This document shows positions 12,860 to 25,238 of a stretch of 64,000 nucleotides of DNA, piece after piece. The translations under genes were made by a program, and so were the position numbers. The stretch comes from Phoronis australis. Its lineage: Eukaryota > Phoronida > Phoronidae. The DNA lies in contig NMRA01000078.1 in NCBI GenBank assembly GCA_002633005.1, forward strand, positions 811,249 through 875,248, in the 5' to 3' direction. The notes beneath the pieces were generated by a model. The model had not been told where the DNA came from. It searched no databases and saw nothing but the letters and a program-made list of their open reading frames with translations. How positions within the stretch are numbered: the stretch's first letter is position 1; every line of letters begins with the position of its first letter.

Positions 12860-13315
12860 ATGTCTTGTGATTGGCTAATTCTTTTACAGGTAGAAAGGTC
12901 ACGTGATTTGATTGTGGCGAGCCAGTTGTGGTCAAGTTGGCATGTGCACTTTCTGCGCCAATTTGAAATTCAGAGACCAGCAATTAAAACGGGGTCGGCC
13001 TCGCGATTTGCGAACATCGTCTTTCAAATTCTGCGGCTATCCCCTTCTCCGGCTGAAGTCATCATAGATCAGGCATTGTGCCGCAGTTGTACTGTAAACG
13101 TTTTTCAAGTTGTTTTGTATTTTGCCTTTGTAGCCTACCCGGCGATATGAAATAAACATTTTACTAATTACTGAACGTGCGCACTGAGTCCACGGCCGTT
13201 CCGCGGTTCCCGGAGAAGCTCCGTTCAAGTGCAAGCACCCGTCCGCAGAAAAATGTTCTTCGTTCTTCCTGTTGTTGGAGACACAGTGGCCGCGGATCTA
13301 GGATACCGGGCCACT
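12860..13315. promoter_or_regulatory. Promoter-like GC-rich stretch next to assembly gap
   Basis: An inverted CCAAT box (ATTGGCT, 12870-12876) and an E-box (gtcacgtgat, 12898-12907) are followed by a stretch richer in G+C and CpG than its surroundings, up to the gap. This resembles a promoter or first exon, perhaps of the whirlin-like gene on the minus strand. No transcript start or ORF can be tied to it. Confidence 0.3.
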
Positions 13316-13793
13316 NNNNNNNNNNNNNNNNNNNNNNNNNNNNNNNNNNNNNNNNNNNNNNNNNNNNNNNNNNNNNNNNNNNNNNNNNNNNNNNNNNNNN
13401 NNNNNNNNNNNNNNNNNNNNNNNNNNNNNNNNNNNNNNNNNNNNNNNNNNNNNNNNNNNNNNNNNNNNNNNNNNNNNNNNNNNNNNNNNNNNNNNNNNNN
13501 NNNNNNNNNNNNNNNNNNNNNNNNNNNNNNNNNNNNNNNNNNNNNNNNNNNNNNNNNNNNNNNNNNNNNNNNNNNNNNNNNNNNNNNNNNNNNNNNNNNN
13601 NNNNNNNNNNNNNNNNNNNNNNNNNNNNNNNNNNNNNNNNNNNNNNNNNNNNNNNNNNNNNNNNNNNNNNNNNNNNNNNNNNNNNNNNNNNNNNNNNNNN
13701 NNNNNNNNNNNNNNNNNNNNNNNNNNNNNNNNNNNNNNNNNNNNNNNNNNNNNNNNNNNNNNNNNNNNNNNNNNNNNNNNNNNNNNNNNNNNN
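13316..13793. other. Assembly gap (478 N)
   Basis: All bases are N. Long ORFs drawn across it are artefacts. Confidence 1.
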
Positions 13794-14557
13794 GGTCACC
13801 TAATATTGAGATCTCGATCACCAGTTTTGCGTTTTGACCACTTCAACGGCAAACCGTCGGTGAAGCTTTAGCAAAAATAATAATGTTTTAGTTTGAGCGA
13901 CATTCACTTCCTCCGCTCCGTACAACCGAAGTATAAAACTGAACAAGTGATCATTTTGCACGTCACGTAGTAGACTACGTTTACAAAATGGTCATATGGC
14001 TTTTGGAGACTCCTTTGTCAACGGATGTCTCGAGTGAAGGATTTGAATATTACACTGAATTTATTATCTGCACATGTGAATATCTCCTACAGTGCCACAG
14101 GTTAGGCGAAAACAAGGCGTATTTTTTACGGCATGACCAGAGTTTCAGACGTCACGTTTTAAAAGAGTGAAATGACTAAGATTTAACAAAACCAACGGTA
14201 AAAGAGCCGTTACCGAGTTTGTAAAACACATTAGATCCCCTCTTATTCTGAACTTGAGAAGGTCGAATACGACCGAAACCTCTGAGGATCTTTAGTTTTT
14301 TCAACAAACTCGTCTTTTACATTTTTTATTTAAAAATGACATGCTAAACATGACTACTCTCATTCCCAAAGTTTCACTATGCGCCATGAGGTTATGAAAC
14401 GATGGATGGGACAGGACATCTCCCTAACTCGACTGCGCACGAGTTTAGACTTTTTTAAAAGTCAGATGCGTGACATTGCACACGCTACCTACAACTTTCA
14501 ATCAAACTTCGAAAAGGCGCCGCTGGGCGGGTCTGCGAGTGCTTTGTTATGGCTCAA

Positions 14558-14785
14558 GGTCCAATGAACCCCCCAATTTGGCGAAGTGGGCAAAAAGGTC
14601 CGCCCCGGAGAAACAAAAACAGACAGCGAAAAAACGAGATAAATTCCACTAAAAAGTCAAGAACAACCAAAATTCGGCGAATGCACAACTCATAGCTCTG
14701 AACGTCCCAGTGAAGCTTGGTTAAAGATCCACAATCTCAAAAATCGAGCCCCCACTTTTAGGCTGGGTGCACGCATATGTATTAA
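14558..14785. repeat. Dispersed repeat copy (pair with 6595-6855)
   Basis: It matches 6595-6855 in order and orientation: aatttggcgaagtgggcaaa, aggtccgcc, gaaacaaaaacagac, a cacaactc stretch, then cccccacttttaggctgggtg. The intervening sequence has diverged. Confidence 0.7.
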
Positions 14786-15537
14786 ACCATTCTCGCTACA
14801 TGCGACGTGCTTGGCAAAATCCAGATATGCACAGAACGAAAATGGACTGATGCCAATTTTGCATTTCTTGAAGGGGACCTTATTATTATCTCATACACTG
14901 CACAACTTGTGCAGGAAAAACAACACATAAATCACAGAGCCCAAGAAAATGAAAAGGACTAACACTAACGTTTTTGGACAGTTGGCCATAGGAACACTGG
15001 TATTTGGGAGTGCAATGTGAACTCATTTCTAAATCAAACTGGATTAAAACCGAAAATTAGAATATTTAACCTGTGCACACAAAAATCTTGGTAAACAGCA
15101 ATTTTTACTCCAATATTTCAAAACTTCTGCAGGTAACATGAACACCAACATTGGCTTTCAATAAATAATATATTCTGAGTAAAAATAAGTCATACAATTA
15201 CCTTTAATTACAAAATAATTGACAATCGATGGCTCAACAACACATAACTTTGACAACAATGTTGATCCCATATACAGTTAATGGACACACATCAGTAAGT
15301 TTATCCACAAGACCACATATACCTCAAAAGCAGACACCAATAATTATATAGTGGATAACTTCAGGCAGAAACTACTTTTACACACCAGTGAATAATACGA
15401 ATAGGCATGTCACAGTTTGTTTTGAGACTTCATATCCAGTCCAGGAATCTTCAAGTTAGGAAATCCACTTTCATTTTACTACTTAAAATGTAAAATCCTT
15501 GTTAGCAGAACACACAAGAGGCGTCTCCAACGTTTCC

Positions 15538-15785
15538 CAGGACTTGGAATGAACAATGACAAAAAGAGGAACATTTTCTAGGTGATGTATGTTCCTCAAA
15601 TAAATAGGCTTGTGTGAATGCAATATTTTTTGTGTTGCAAAATTTAAGTGAAATAAACGTTTTTGCATGAATAAAGCCAAAATAATGACAAAAAAGACGA
15701 AAAAAGAAGAAACTGGAAATCAAATAAGAAAGAATTCAAACCAAAAAGAGGAAATCCTTCTAAAAGAGGAAAATTCCAAGCCCTG
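15538..15785. mobile_element. hAT-like MITE, short internally deleted or diverged copy
   Basis: It begins CAGGACTTGGAATGA and ends AATTCCAAGCCCTG, the same inverted ends as the element at 21582-22102, with a shared subterminal aatgacaaaaa and GAGGAAA. The interior is AT-rich and unlike the longer copy. No clear target-site duplication is seen. Confidence 0.65.
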
Positions 15786-16183
15786 ATCTCCTGATGCCCA
15801 TCTCCAAACAGATCATTCAGAGTATACCCAAGGCAAGAAGCTATCTGGACAGGCTAGAATAGGCCAATACCTTCTGAAAGTAGACATTTAACCATGGCAA
15901 GGAAAATTTTGATGGCAGTCTTATAGTTGTCAACATTTGAAAATGAAAAAAGTGGAACACCTGGATCTACGCCATACTGCATGGGGGCAAACATCCACTG
16001 CAAAACCAAAAAAAATCCTGATTTTCTCTCTTCAGACGTGCTTGTGGAATAAAACTGGGTGTATATAGTGTATAAAAGCATGAAAATACGCAGCCACAGA
16101 TTAACACAATGAAATATTCTCTCGTGCATCAGAAAGCCAGACAAACTGATGCTGTGGTGAGATGTGGTACAAAGCTTCGAAAT

Positions 16184-16225
16184 GTGGGATGACCCTGCCA
16201 AAAGCGGAATGACCCTGCCAAAAGC
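16184..16225. repeat. 20-bp tandem duplication
   Basis: Two adjacent copies of gaccctgccaaaagcg with a 20-bp period. It is intergenic. Confidence 0.85.
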
Positions 16226-17560
16226 GCAACAGTTGGCGAGTAAGCAGTATGATATATTGACCTGCCTATTTCAAGGTTCTGGGTTAGGCCCAAAGTAGAA
16301 ACAGAACGGCTGTTCAATGTGGCTGCAGATTGATGCCTCAAACATGAAGACGGTCTCAGTATGGCTGTAGATTGATAAGTGAAGACAGTGTCAATACCCG
16401 ATTAAATAGTGATAAATGTACAATTACTATACAACATCAAACATTCGAGATGAATTAGTAACAAGGAACTAGTCATCTCGTTGAGTATCAGCACTATTTT
16501 TGGAACAGTACAAGCCATATATCTAAAACTTAGTGCGGAAATTTTACAGATGTAACATGATGTATCTATTCAGTTGTTAGTAATAGTCCAGCTTCAGTAC
16601 TTACAACAAATGCTCGCCATTTTCAGACATAAATAATTCCCAGATTTCCAATTTTCCATTTGTCAAAAACTTCTGACACTGTTGTAAATACCCACAAATT
16701 TTCAAAATATTTTCTGGTGTCAGCTACAACACATCAGTTGAGAACTACAAAATATTCGCTTCATGAAAAAACTAGAAAAAATTTAACTCGTCCATCATAT
16801 TGTGTCCAAAATTGATGAGGTTTTACCATAATATGACCATACACTATACTCTACAAACCACAAGCAGCTTTTTAATAACAGACTAAGATCTCAACGTATG
16901 CAATAAGATCTACATAACACACCTGTGCATCATGCTGGTCTCTATCTCCAGGTAATCAAACAGCATCAAACACTGATGAAGCATAAAAAAAAGAAATACG
17001 ACCTGCACACGTTATCCAAGTACAGGGATAAATAGTACATATTATTTTTATTAGCTGCACACACGCATACAACCAATGAGTCATTGCACAGTACACACCA
17101 AAAGTTGAGTGAAAAATAGAGTCAGGACTCGTAATTTTGGCAAAACCCTCACTACAGATGAGAAACTCCAGATGGTAAACTTTACCCTTAATTTCCCATC
17201 ATTCCTTGGTCTCCATGTCAGATAGCAAGTTTAATGATGAATTTCAGCCATCATAACCTGGGGGGTACTCCGGGTACTTTTGGAGCATACTGTGTGTAGT
17301 TTGCATTTTAATACCGGTTTCCAACAATAGGACACGGAAAAAAGTATCAGACACTACATTAAAACAATAATTACACAGCACTGGAGCTTCCGTTTTCCAG
17401 CGCAAGATGGTCGAAGTAACTTATAATATATAGAAAAATACAACAAAATGTTACAAATATCATGTCATTGTAAGATCATAATAAATTATTAAATAAAAAA
17501 TCAAATGAACGAACACACAACGGGGAGATTCAAATTCACACACTGAATGACACATAACTT
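16226..17560. other. Intergenic or RSBN1 3' flank, nothing recognised
   Basis: AT-rich sequence downstream of RSBN1. It may contain part of a long 3' UTR (a reverse-strand AATAAA, seen as tttatt, lies at about 17046). No ORF of note. Confidence 0.4.
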
Positions 17561-17564
17561 CTTA

Positions 17565-17600
17565 AGTTAAGCTTGGCGTCCTCAACCTAGGAGACACACA
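17565..17600 (-). pseudogene. 36-bp echo of the start of RSBN1 coding exon 6
   Basis: Matches 18366-18401 at 34 of 36 positions, in the same orientation. The matched stretch is the first 12 codons of the last RSBN1 coding exon plus the adjacent splice-site base. One mismatch turns the TGG codon into TAG, so the copy cannot code. The duplicate lies about 550 bp past the RSBN1 stop codon. Confidence 0.75.
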
Positions 17601-18148
17601 AGCTGACGGACTCGCGATAAAATGACCGCGAACAAACTGCAGCTATAATCAAGTATAAATTACCGTAACTATTAGACTCAAACAGTCAACCATGTATTAT
17701 TACTACACATGAATGACAACATATGGAACAGTACCTTTCACAGAGCAAAGCCCTAAAATTATACTCACACATACGACAAGATTCTTTAAAAAACCTTGGA
17801 TGATTCCAACGAACACAGGGGCAGAACTGTGGGGAAAGGGGGAGGGTGAGGACAGTCTAGTCGATCACTAGTCAATTATCTCCCCCACATCATTCCTCAT
17901 ACTAGCTGATTAACCAGATTTTGTAATAGGTTTTTAAATTTTCTCCAAGCTCTGGAGGGTTGACAACAGCAATACTGCATTTTTTGTTCCCAACAGTTTC
18001 ATATCAATGAACTTCTAAATATCTGTTACAGTGCGAACACATCAGTTAGTTCCCTTTCAGAATCGCCCCTACCATCACTTCCCAGCAAGGTTTGCTCTGC
18101 AAAAGTGATCCATTTCCAGTCTTCCACTGACAGAAGACAAATCGTTGG

Positions 18149-18400
18149 TTATGAGCCGGACTCCCCCTTTCTGTCATTCTCTGGGGTACCACCACCTGTA
18201 ACGGTTACCGGGGTAACAGGAGCATACTGTTGTAGCCGTACATGCCATGCCACGCTGGTGACGGCAGAGACAGTCTTGAACTGATGACAGACATTACGGG
18301 GGATGAAGTAGATGTCATTGTCCTGCAACTGTATGCGCGCATAGCGCATACCCTCGCGACGCATCAAGTTGAGCTTGGCGTCCTCAACCCAGGAGACACA
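18149..18400 (-). CDS. RSBN1: RSBN1 coding exon 6 (distal His, C-terminus)
   Basis: 84 codons including TAA, acceptor ttcattgcag. It encodes [17 protein letters not shown] and [17 protein letters not shown], where the His after IPRNVC is the likely third metal ligand. A short Thr/Gly/Ser tail follows. Confidence 0.95.
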   Translation of the reverse strand, partial: CVSWVEDAKLNLMRREGMRYARIQLQDNDIYFIPRNVCHQFKTVSAVTSVAWHVRLQQYAPVTPVTVTGGGTPENDRKGESGS

Positions 18401-21400
18401 CTGCAATGAAAAGAACAGGTGGTTACCTGAACAAACAGCAATAAGGTGAGTATTTTAAGAGACATTTAAACCAGCATTTCGCCCTGTTTAGCTGGCTAAA
18501 AATGAAAAGCGAATTAGCTCTCATTTATTCTGATAAAATTAATACATAATATTTCATTACTTAGGCAGGTTTCCATTTTTGTAACCAATCAAGTCACAGG
18601 CTGTGCGTACATTCCCAATTTTCGAATTTACAATTTACGGGTTGGATAACTCCAATAAAGTCTGAAAAAATGTTTTCTGGACTTGGTGATGGAGTGATAG
18701 TTTAGAGGTCCTTGTTGGTAACGGAAGTAGAATCCTATCATGGCAAGGAATATTACGAGACCAATTTTATGACCCAATCAGATCTTCATTTTTTAGCCAG
18801 TTAAGCAGGCCGAAGTAAAACTTTAACTGATGTCAGCAATCAGCTATTTCTAATAAATTCGCGAACACACGCACGCAAGCACGCACCCACACCAAATTTT
18901 GCTGTTTTTCATAGTTCTGGTAAAAGCTCATAAGAAGTCTATAATAATCCCAAAAATGCATTTTCCAGCATTAAAACTTCTTGTGTCTATTTAAACCACA
19001 TCTTCTCATCTCCTATAAAGCCGTGTGTAAAACCAAAATCAAATTGCTCTACTTGTTTCAACAAAATAATTCTCAAATTCCATTATTACCCCGATAACAC
19101 TTTGTTTCGGTACTTGTAAAAAAAACACCCAAAGCATTTACGAGAAAAAACCTTCCGACGTTCACCAGTTTCAACATTCAGTGGCAGGCTACCTCTCCAT
19201 CCAAACTGAATGTTGAAACTTAAGTATTGTGAAACGGTAATTTCTCAGTCTACTTTATCAGGCTAACTGATTTAAAAAATGCAAAGTTATAAAAATGGAC
19301 TAAGTTTGTGTCTTGCTCATATTAGAGATGATCCCTAGGCTTGGGAGGAACTGGATTTGTTGTTGTTTAAGACCAGACTGAAGATGTGTATTTACATGCT
19401 CCTAACTATGCTATTGCATAGCAAGAACTAAACGATAATGTTATTAGAACGCCACCTACGCTAAACAAAGAGCAGTTGTATTCATTGACAAATTGTAAAT
19501 GTGAAAACAAAAAAAAATCTGCTAACAGAAGACTTTTGCACAAGTGATGTACCTTGGGGGCTCACATAATCCACATCATACAGTGTTATTTCCCAACACC
19601 ACGTCACAATAAATACTGGACACGATTGAGTGACTTATGGCCGCGAATAATTTTCAAAACAAAACTCGCTCTTGAAAACACTTGGCAATTTTCAACCTAC
19701 TTCAGAAATGAACACTTAAAAATACCAAGCACCATCAAAGTTCAATAGTTTACCACATAAGTGCTGCCCCCTACCTGTGTCATTGGAGGCTCATACAGGT
19801 CCAACTGAAGGTGCTCTACAACATTGAGGAAGTTGGACGCATCAAAGCAAATCACATCCTTCACAATTCTGTTCTTTGTGGACCTGGAAAAAGATGACAT
19901 TTAGTCTAGGATCAGTTTAAGCCAGAAGTCCCGACTAGTGACTCCACCTAGTGTCTGGTCACGGGACCAGCCTCTTCCCATTCAGCAGAAATAGTGCCTT
20001 CACCATATTATTTGACGACCTGTGAATTACAGCTTTAGTTTTCAGAGATGACTTTACACTACTGGTACCAGATATTATTTATATTAAGGAAAAGAATGAG
20101 GTAGACTGTGAAACAAGTTTTTGACCTTGAACGTCACTGAAGACCAAAGCAGGTCAAATATAACATTTTGAAATTGATAATAAGTGGAGGTAAAACAAAT
20201 TTCACGCTATGCCAATGATGCATTTTGCCAGCACACGTGGATGGACAGTACAACCACAAACACTTAACTGATGACACCAACACGACACTTACTCCTGCCC
20301 ACAATGTACTGCTTTCAGTACCCCTGCGGCGGCTGTAGTCTGGCGGTCAAACCCTTGACCAACATGGTCAGCATGGAAGCGCGTGCGGTCTTCAACCAAG
20401 GTCTCCCTTGAGGCCGATGACCGAGGCAGGTACTGTAGATTCTTCAACTCGTTGATACCCCTGTAAGGGACCCAATGACACATTAGTAACCATTTTACAA
20501 GAGCTGCATGTGCTTATTCAGAATGATGGTGAGTGGCAGGGACTCATCTTGTAAAGTGGGGTCCAAATTCGTGAGATTGACGTTCGTCGTATCCAAGGAA
20601 TCTCTATGAGGCTACCTGACATCTAAGGACACGGGAAGTATTGCCCCCAAAAACATGGCTACACGCATCTGCCTATCAGACGGTAATAGCCTGTGGTCTC
20701 GTTTATGTCTGAATATTCATCAAACTAAATCAACAAATTGTAAATTTCCATAAATTCTTTGAACCAGATATGTTAACATTCTTCGTTTAGCCATCCTTTT
20801 GCCAAGATTGCCTTGAAACAGGCTGTCTTTTGTCTCTCTTGGTTGTGCTGCTCAAGTTCTATCTTTTTTAAAACTGGTCTTCCTTATGACAGCCCCTTGA
20901 CGAGTCCACAGGGGCACTCCACCAACCTTCACTTTAAAAAACAAAAAAGGTTGAACGCAAAGGGGCTTCTGCTCCCTAAGTATATGCTGATACAAACTCC
21001 ATTTGTATCGTATTGGCCATGACTGAGGTGTAAGATTTCAAAAGTAGATATTTTGCAGGGTCCCACACACCCTTAAGCATCACATGTTTATCAACACCAG
21101 CCATATAATGCTTATACAACAACTAATGTCTCACAACACCAAATATGAGACAGGATTCAAAATTAGCCAATTAATATGAACATTTTGCAGGATCCTACAA
21201 AACCTTATTTGGTGACCTCCATTTTAACTAATACACCAAAAAAAAACAGGCTATTAGTCAACCAGTGAATTATATATTTTCTGAAAGAAAAATATCAGAG
21301 ATTTCACTAATTTTGTTAAAGTGGTTGACAATGAATCAAGTGAAACTTGGTTAGGGGAGGAATTTATCGCTAGACCAACATGTATTAAAATAGGTTAACA

Positions 21401-24400
21401 GCACATTGTGGCACACAACACATGCCGAAGCACACACCAAGGAGAATGAAAAAAGTATGAAATGCACAGTATCAAGTGTGCTATGAGTAGGAGGTCGAAA
21501 CAGTGAACTGTTACATTAGGGGTGAAATGAATGAATTTGGAGGATTTATCTTTTTTTACAACTTGATGTGCTTGTGATATGCAGGGCTTGGAATGACCAA
21601 TGACAAAAAACGCGGAAACTTTGAAACTTTTACGGCCCAAATCATCGCCCGATAACCAGCCTAGAACTGGTCAATGTGAACCTTTCCCCGACAAAAATCG
21701 GGAGGACTAAAAAAAAAAAAAAAAAAACCAGTTACCACCACCACCATCAGTAGCGTGCGTCTGCGTCCTTTTAGCTCGCCCGTCTACTCCCAACCCACAC
21801 TTTTTGGCTGCAGAGCGGTAGTATTTGTCGCCGCGCTTAACAATAACACGAGACGACATTGAAAATCACACCACGCTATCCCAGATGCCCCGGCAATGTT
21901 GACAATTTACGTTCCTCCGAAACATAAAGAGCAACTTCCGCTTTTCGAGGTGAACGTCGTCTGCAACGCCGCGGTAAGAAAGGAACTTGCCGCGGAAATT
22001 TTATATCAAATCCGAGTTTTTACGCGGAAATATTATAAAAAAGCGGAAAGCACATTTGAAAAAAGCGGAAATCCGCGTTTCCGCGGAAAATTCCAAGCCC
22101 TGGATATGCCAGACGCCATGCAGTGACTCGGTGCATTCGTCGCAACGTTATCGACAGTCACATGTACGTAGACGTGTAACTCATTCAGGACCAAAAATAC
22201 ATTATGTCTTCATTTTCCACGGTATCTTTCCATGCTATGCACACCTCATACTCAGTGAATGAAAGGACTATGAACTGCGGGAACTGCACAAGACAAGCGG
22301 AAGATTCAATTTGAGTGACAGGTACGTAACTTTTGACCTTGGATACGAAGTAAACAAATTTCCACGCGGTTGAAGGTGCCTCTGCTAAACCTTTATTTCT
22401 CGCTACACGGTAAATGCTTCGTATTTAAAGTCCCCAAGTATGAACATAAGGTATTTTGCTAGACATATCTGAAATTAAACTATTGTAAAAACGGCTAACT
22501 TGTTAAATAAGGTTTGGGACGTCCATAACCTTCACACATTTATCAGCATTAGCAACATCAAGCCTATACAACAGCTGTTATCGCACACCACCAAATACAA
22601 GCCACCCACCTCTTCCTCTTCATGGGAGACTTGGGCAGGTCTGCGGTGGGTACAACCTGCTCCCCTGGACGGGTCCACAGGATGGGACCATCATTGCTAT
22701 CATTACGGTCCATACCATGCAGCTGAGACAGTTCACCCCATGGCATGATCACCTGAAACGGAGAGATGCAACTTGACTGCATTCTGAGCTAGTTGCGTGT
22801 AATTCAACACTTCCATGACAAAGACAGCCATTAGCGTCAGACTGAAGAACGGAATATTTAATAACCACACAGGCACTCAAGATTCCGAGTCATTTACCCA
22901 CAATGCTGTGCAACTGCATGGCACTTGTATGAGGGCAATTTTACTTCAAAATCAATTGACCATCTCTCAGTGTTGTGCCTTTGTCAATCAAAATGTTAAC
23001 AAGTTTATTGATGAGATTAAACTAATGTGACTTTTCACTACTTACTTTCAGAAACGGGTCTTCCTCCAGCATATCTAGGAAATCTGGAAAGTAGTCCCCC
23101 ACTTCCTCGTGAACAGTACCCACCAGACTGATCTGAAGGAGTGGTCCAGACCTGAACGTGCCGTGGGCATACGTGTTGTGAACGGACTCCCTGTACCTCT
23201 CCATGGGCATTGTCTCAACATCAGACTTACCCAGGAGTGAGCTTTTAACAGTCATATTGGGATACAACAAGCCGAAGTGTTCGATTAAGTCAGGAATGCG
23301 CGATGCGGCATTGTGCACTATGGCCATGACAAAACGTGCATATCCTTCCTCACTCTCGCTGAATGCTAGTTTCAAGAACTCTTTGGCAAACTCGTTTTGC
23401 TCGTCAATGCCTAACTTTCCTACTTGTTCTTGATATGCACGTAGCACGCTAGCGCCACCATTGGCATGTGTGTCGATGTGCACGAGGTTAGCATATTTCA
23501 ACTCGGACAAGTTGACGTCCCCTTGGACGCTAAACAAACTGGTGTCCATATTCCTGGGCACGGTAGCATAAGTGTAGTTACTAAACTGGGCCCATTTCTT
23601 TTTGGGGGTCACAGTCTTGACTTTGCCATCCAACAATCGTTTGTGTTCATGATGAGAGTGGTGTCGCACACGAGTAGTGTCACCTCCTGCAAGCCCAATG
23701 TTCACGTCCCTGCACTCGGCAGAAGAATTCCTTCTCCTGCTTATTCGGCAATGGTATCTGTGCTCTACATCTCCGCCAGGGTCGCTTGACACGGAGAACT
23801 GTTTGTGAAATGATACTGCAGAACTAACAGATCCTGACATGCTGCTAGCCTCATCTGCAACAAATCCATTGGTGGACTGAAAACCATTCATAGCCTTAAC
23901 TGGGTTACCGCTAGGTTCGACGTTTCCGTCATTCATCTGAGAGGTCATGCCACTCGAGGTAGGCAGGCATACACTGTCAGTGTGTTGAGATTCAGCCTTA
24001 ATTCTCTTGTGTTTGTGATGGTGGTGATGGTGCTTGTGTTTGTGCTTATGCAGTTTGTGAGGTTCCTTTTCTGTATGACCAACTCCCTCCTTGCGGGAGG
24101 AGCGACCGGATAGACCCTCACTTGATGACCCGTCTTTACTTTTGCTGCGAGACTTGTGTTTAGAAGATGAGGATGACGAACGATGAAGATGACGTTCATG
24201 ACGTGACCCTGACCTTGTGTGTTTGGCATGAGTCCCCTGGCTTGAGTTGGTCCTGCCATCATTTGTTGACAGAGAGAGAACAGATCGCTGGTGTCTTTCC
24301 TCCTTCGCATGCTTTCCATTTTCACCTTCCTGGTGAGGATCATCTGAAACAAAAATAAATATTTCCTCGAGATAACTAAGCCAATAATCTGACCTTAATT

Positions 24401-25238
24401 AACATACTACTGTACACATTGCAAATATAAATAAACGTGTCTCAGTGTTCTCCACAACATAAAATTCAAACTCAACTGGAACTACAGAACTTGTGTGCGT
24501 TTTTTGAAATTCAAAGTCCATACTGAGGGGAGCTTAGGTGTTAAGTCTTGAAAGACATGCATTGAACTCAGGTACCAAAGTGAAAGTGTGGTAATTTACT
24601 TAAGAAATGCCTACTCTCTAAAGACTCAAAACTTCAAACTCATTTTTTTATATTGAACAGCCATAAAACTTGCACAAAACATTTTAGGCTACTGAAATTG
24701 TCCACGTTTTTGAGTGACACAATACTAATTGACACGTCTCACCATGTTTTCTTTTCTCGGTTGCAGAGGATGAAATTTTTATTTTGATTGGTTTGACTGT
24801 TGGACTCCAGCACGTATCACTGTCTGGCTCCGGTTCACTGGTGCTGCATCTTCGGTAGTCGCCTAAGTAACCGGAGTTTGACAAACGTCGATAATCGTGT
24901 TGAATGCGACGTCTCTTTCCCGAATCCGGGCTGACTGTGACGGTCGGCGACACTTGATCAGAGCTAACCAAATTTATGGAGGCGGACGGTGTGCAATCGG
25001 CACGGAGGGGCTCGTTTTCGTCAGCCACGGCAAACTTTACCTTTTCTTCGTAACCTGGGAGATTTAAATTTGAGCCTTTCCGGGACTTGTCAGCTGTGAC
25101 AGTTTGATCTCGAACTACATTCTGATTAGTTTCGTCATTTGGGCTCAATGTGTTTTGATGAAAAACTTGCGCTTGGACGATTTCAAATATATTTTGATTA
25201 TTCTCCGTTGGCAGCGCACTTGTTCCAACGTCAGCCAT
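18149..25238 (-). CDS. RSBN1: RSBN1 (round spermatid basic protein 1 / KDM9-type JmjC histone demethylase)
   Basis: Six coding exons join in phase (25238-24743, 24343-23046, 22752-22610, 20460-20293, 19883-19775, 18400-18149), giving 821 residues; human RSBN1 is about 800. The first 300 residues are disordered, with a Lys/His-rich run near 260-280. The conserved C-terminal half begins near residue 300 ([10 protein letters not shown]) and continues through [40 protein letters not shown] and [21 protein letters not shown]. Relatives include C. elegans DPY-21, a nuclear demethylase of H4K20me2. By inference the Fe(II) ligands are His675 and Asp677 (HAD) with distal His777. The C-terminal tail after the cupin is much shorter than in human RSBN1. 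The start ATG has a good context (AAGATGG) and lies 250 bp from the divergent SET start. Identification is very firm; catalytic residue assignment is inference. Confidence 0.95.
19345..19715. repeat. Dispersed repeat copy A (inverted partner at 41030-41365)
   Basis: In RSBN1 intron 5. It matches the reverse complement of 41030-41365 in a series of blocks: acatgctcctaacta, ctaaacaaag, gttgtattcattgacaa, cagtgttatt, caacacca and ttggcaattttcaa. The element type is not recognised. Confidence 0.7.
19775..19883 (-). CDS. RSBN1: RSBN1 coding exon 5
   Basis: 109 bp, acceptor tttttccag, donor gtaggg, phase 0 at the end. It encodes [14 protein letters not shown] and [12 protein letters not shown], matching the vertebrate order. 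It is too short to show as a long ORF. Confidence 0.92.
20293..20460 (-). CDS. RSBN1: RSBN1 coding exon 4 (HxD motif)
   Basis: 168 bp, acceptor cccttacag, donor gtaagt. It encodes [13 protein letters not shown], then [15 protein letters not shown]. The HAD triplet is the likely metal-binding HxD of the JmjC fold. Confidence 0.95.
21582..22102. mobile_element. Complete hAT-like MITE with target-site duplication
   Basis: 521 bp in RSBN1 intron 3. The ends CAGGGCTTGGAAT and ATTCCAAGCCCTG are perfect inverted repeats, with subterminal AAACGCGGAAA-type motifs. It is flanked by gatatg on both sides (21576-21581 and 22103-22108); counted from AGGGC the duplication is 8 bp with one mismatch, which is the hAT length. 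A poly-A run lies inside. It has no transposase, so it is non-autonomous. Confidence 0.8.
22610..22752 (-). CDS. RSBN1: RSBN1 coding exon 3
   Basis: 143 bp, acceptor ccgtttcag, donor gtgggt. It encodes [14 protein letters not shown] and [20 protein letters not shown], near-identical in pattern to vertebrate RSBN1. Confidence 0.95.
23046..24343 (-). CDS. RSBN1: RSBN1 coding exon 2 (basic region and start of conserved domain)
   Basis: 1298 bp, acceptor tttttgtttcag, donor gtaagt, phase 0 at the end. It encodes Ser/Arg and Lys/His-rich sequence, then the conserved [14 protein letters not shown] and [20 protein letters not shown] stretches. Confidence 0.95.
24743..25238 (-). CDS. RSBN1: RSBN1 coding exon 1
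   Basis: 165 codons plus one base, donor gtgaga. It begins [10 protein letters not shown] and encodes a low-complexity, acidic/polar N-terminus ending in a basic [14 protein letters not shown] stretch. Confidence 0.9.

Noticed and set aside
13164-13837. Long ORFs of about 200 codons on both strands
   Set aside because: They are open only because they run through 478 N bases.
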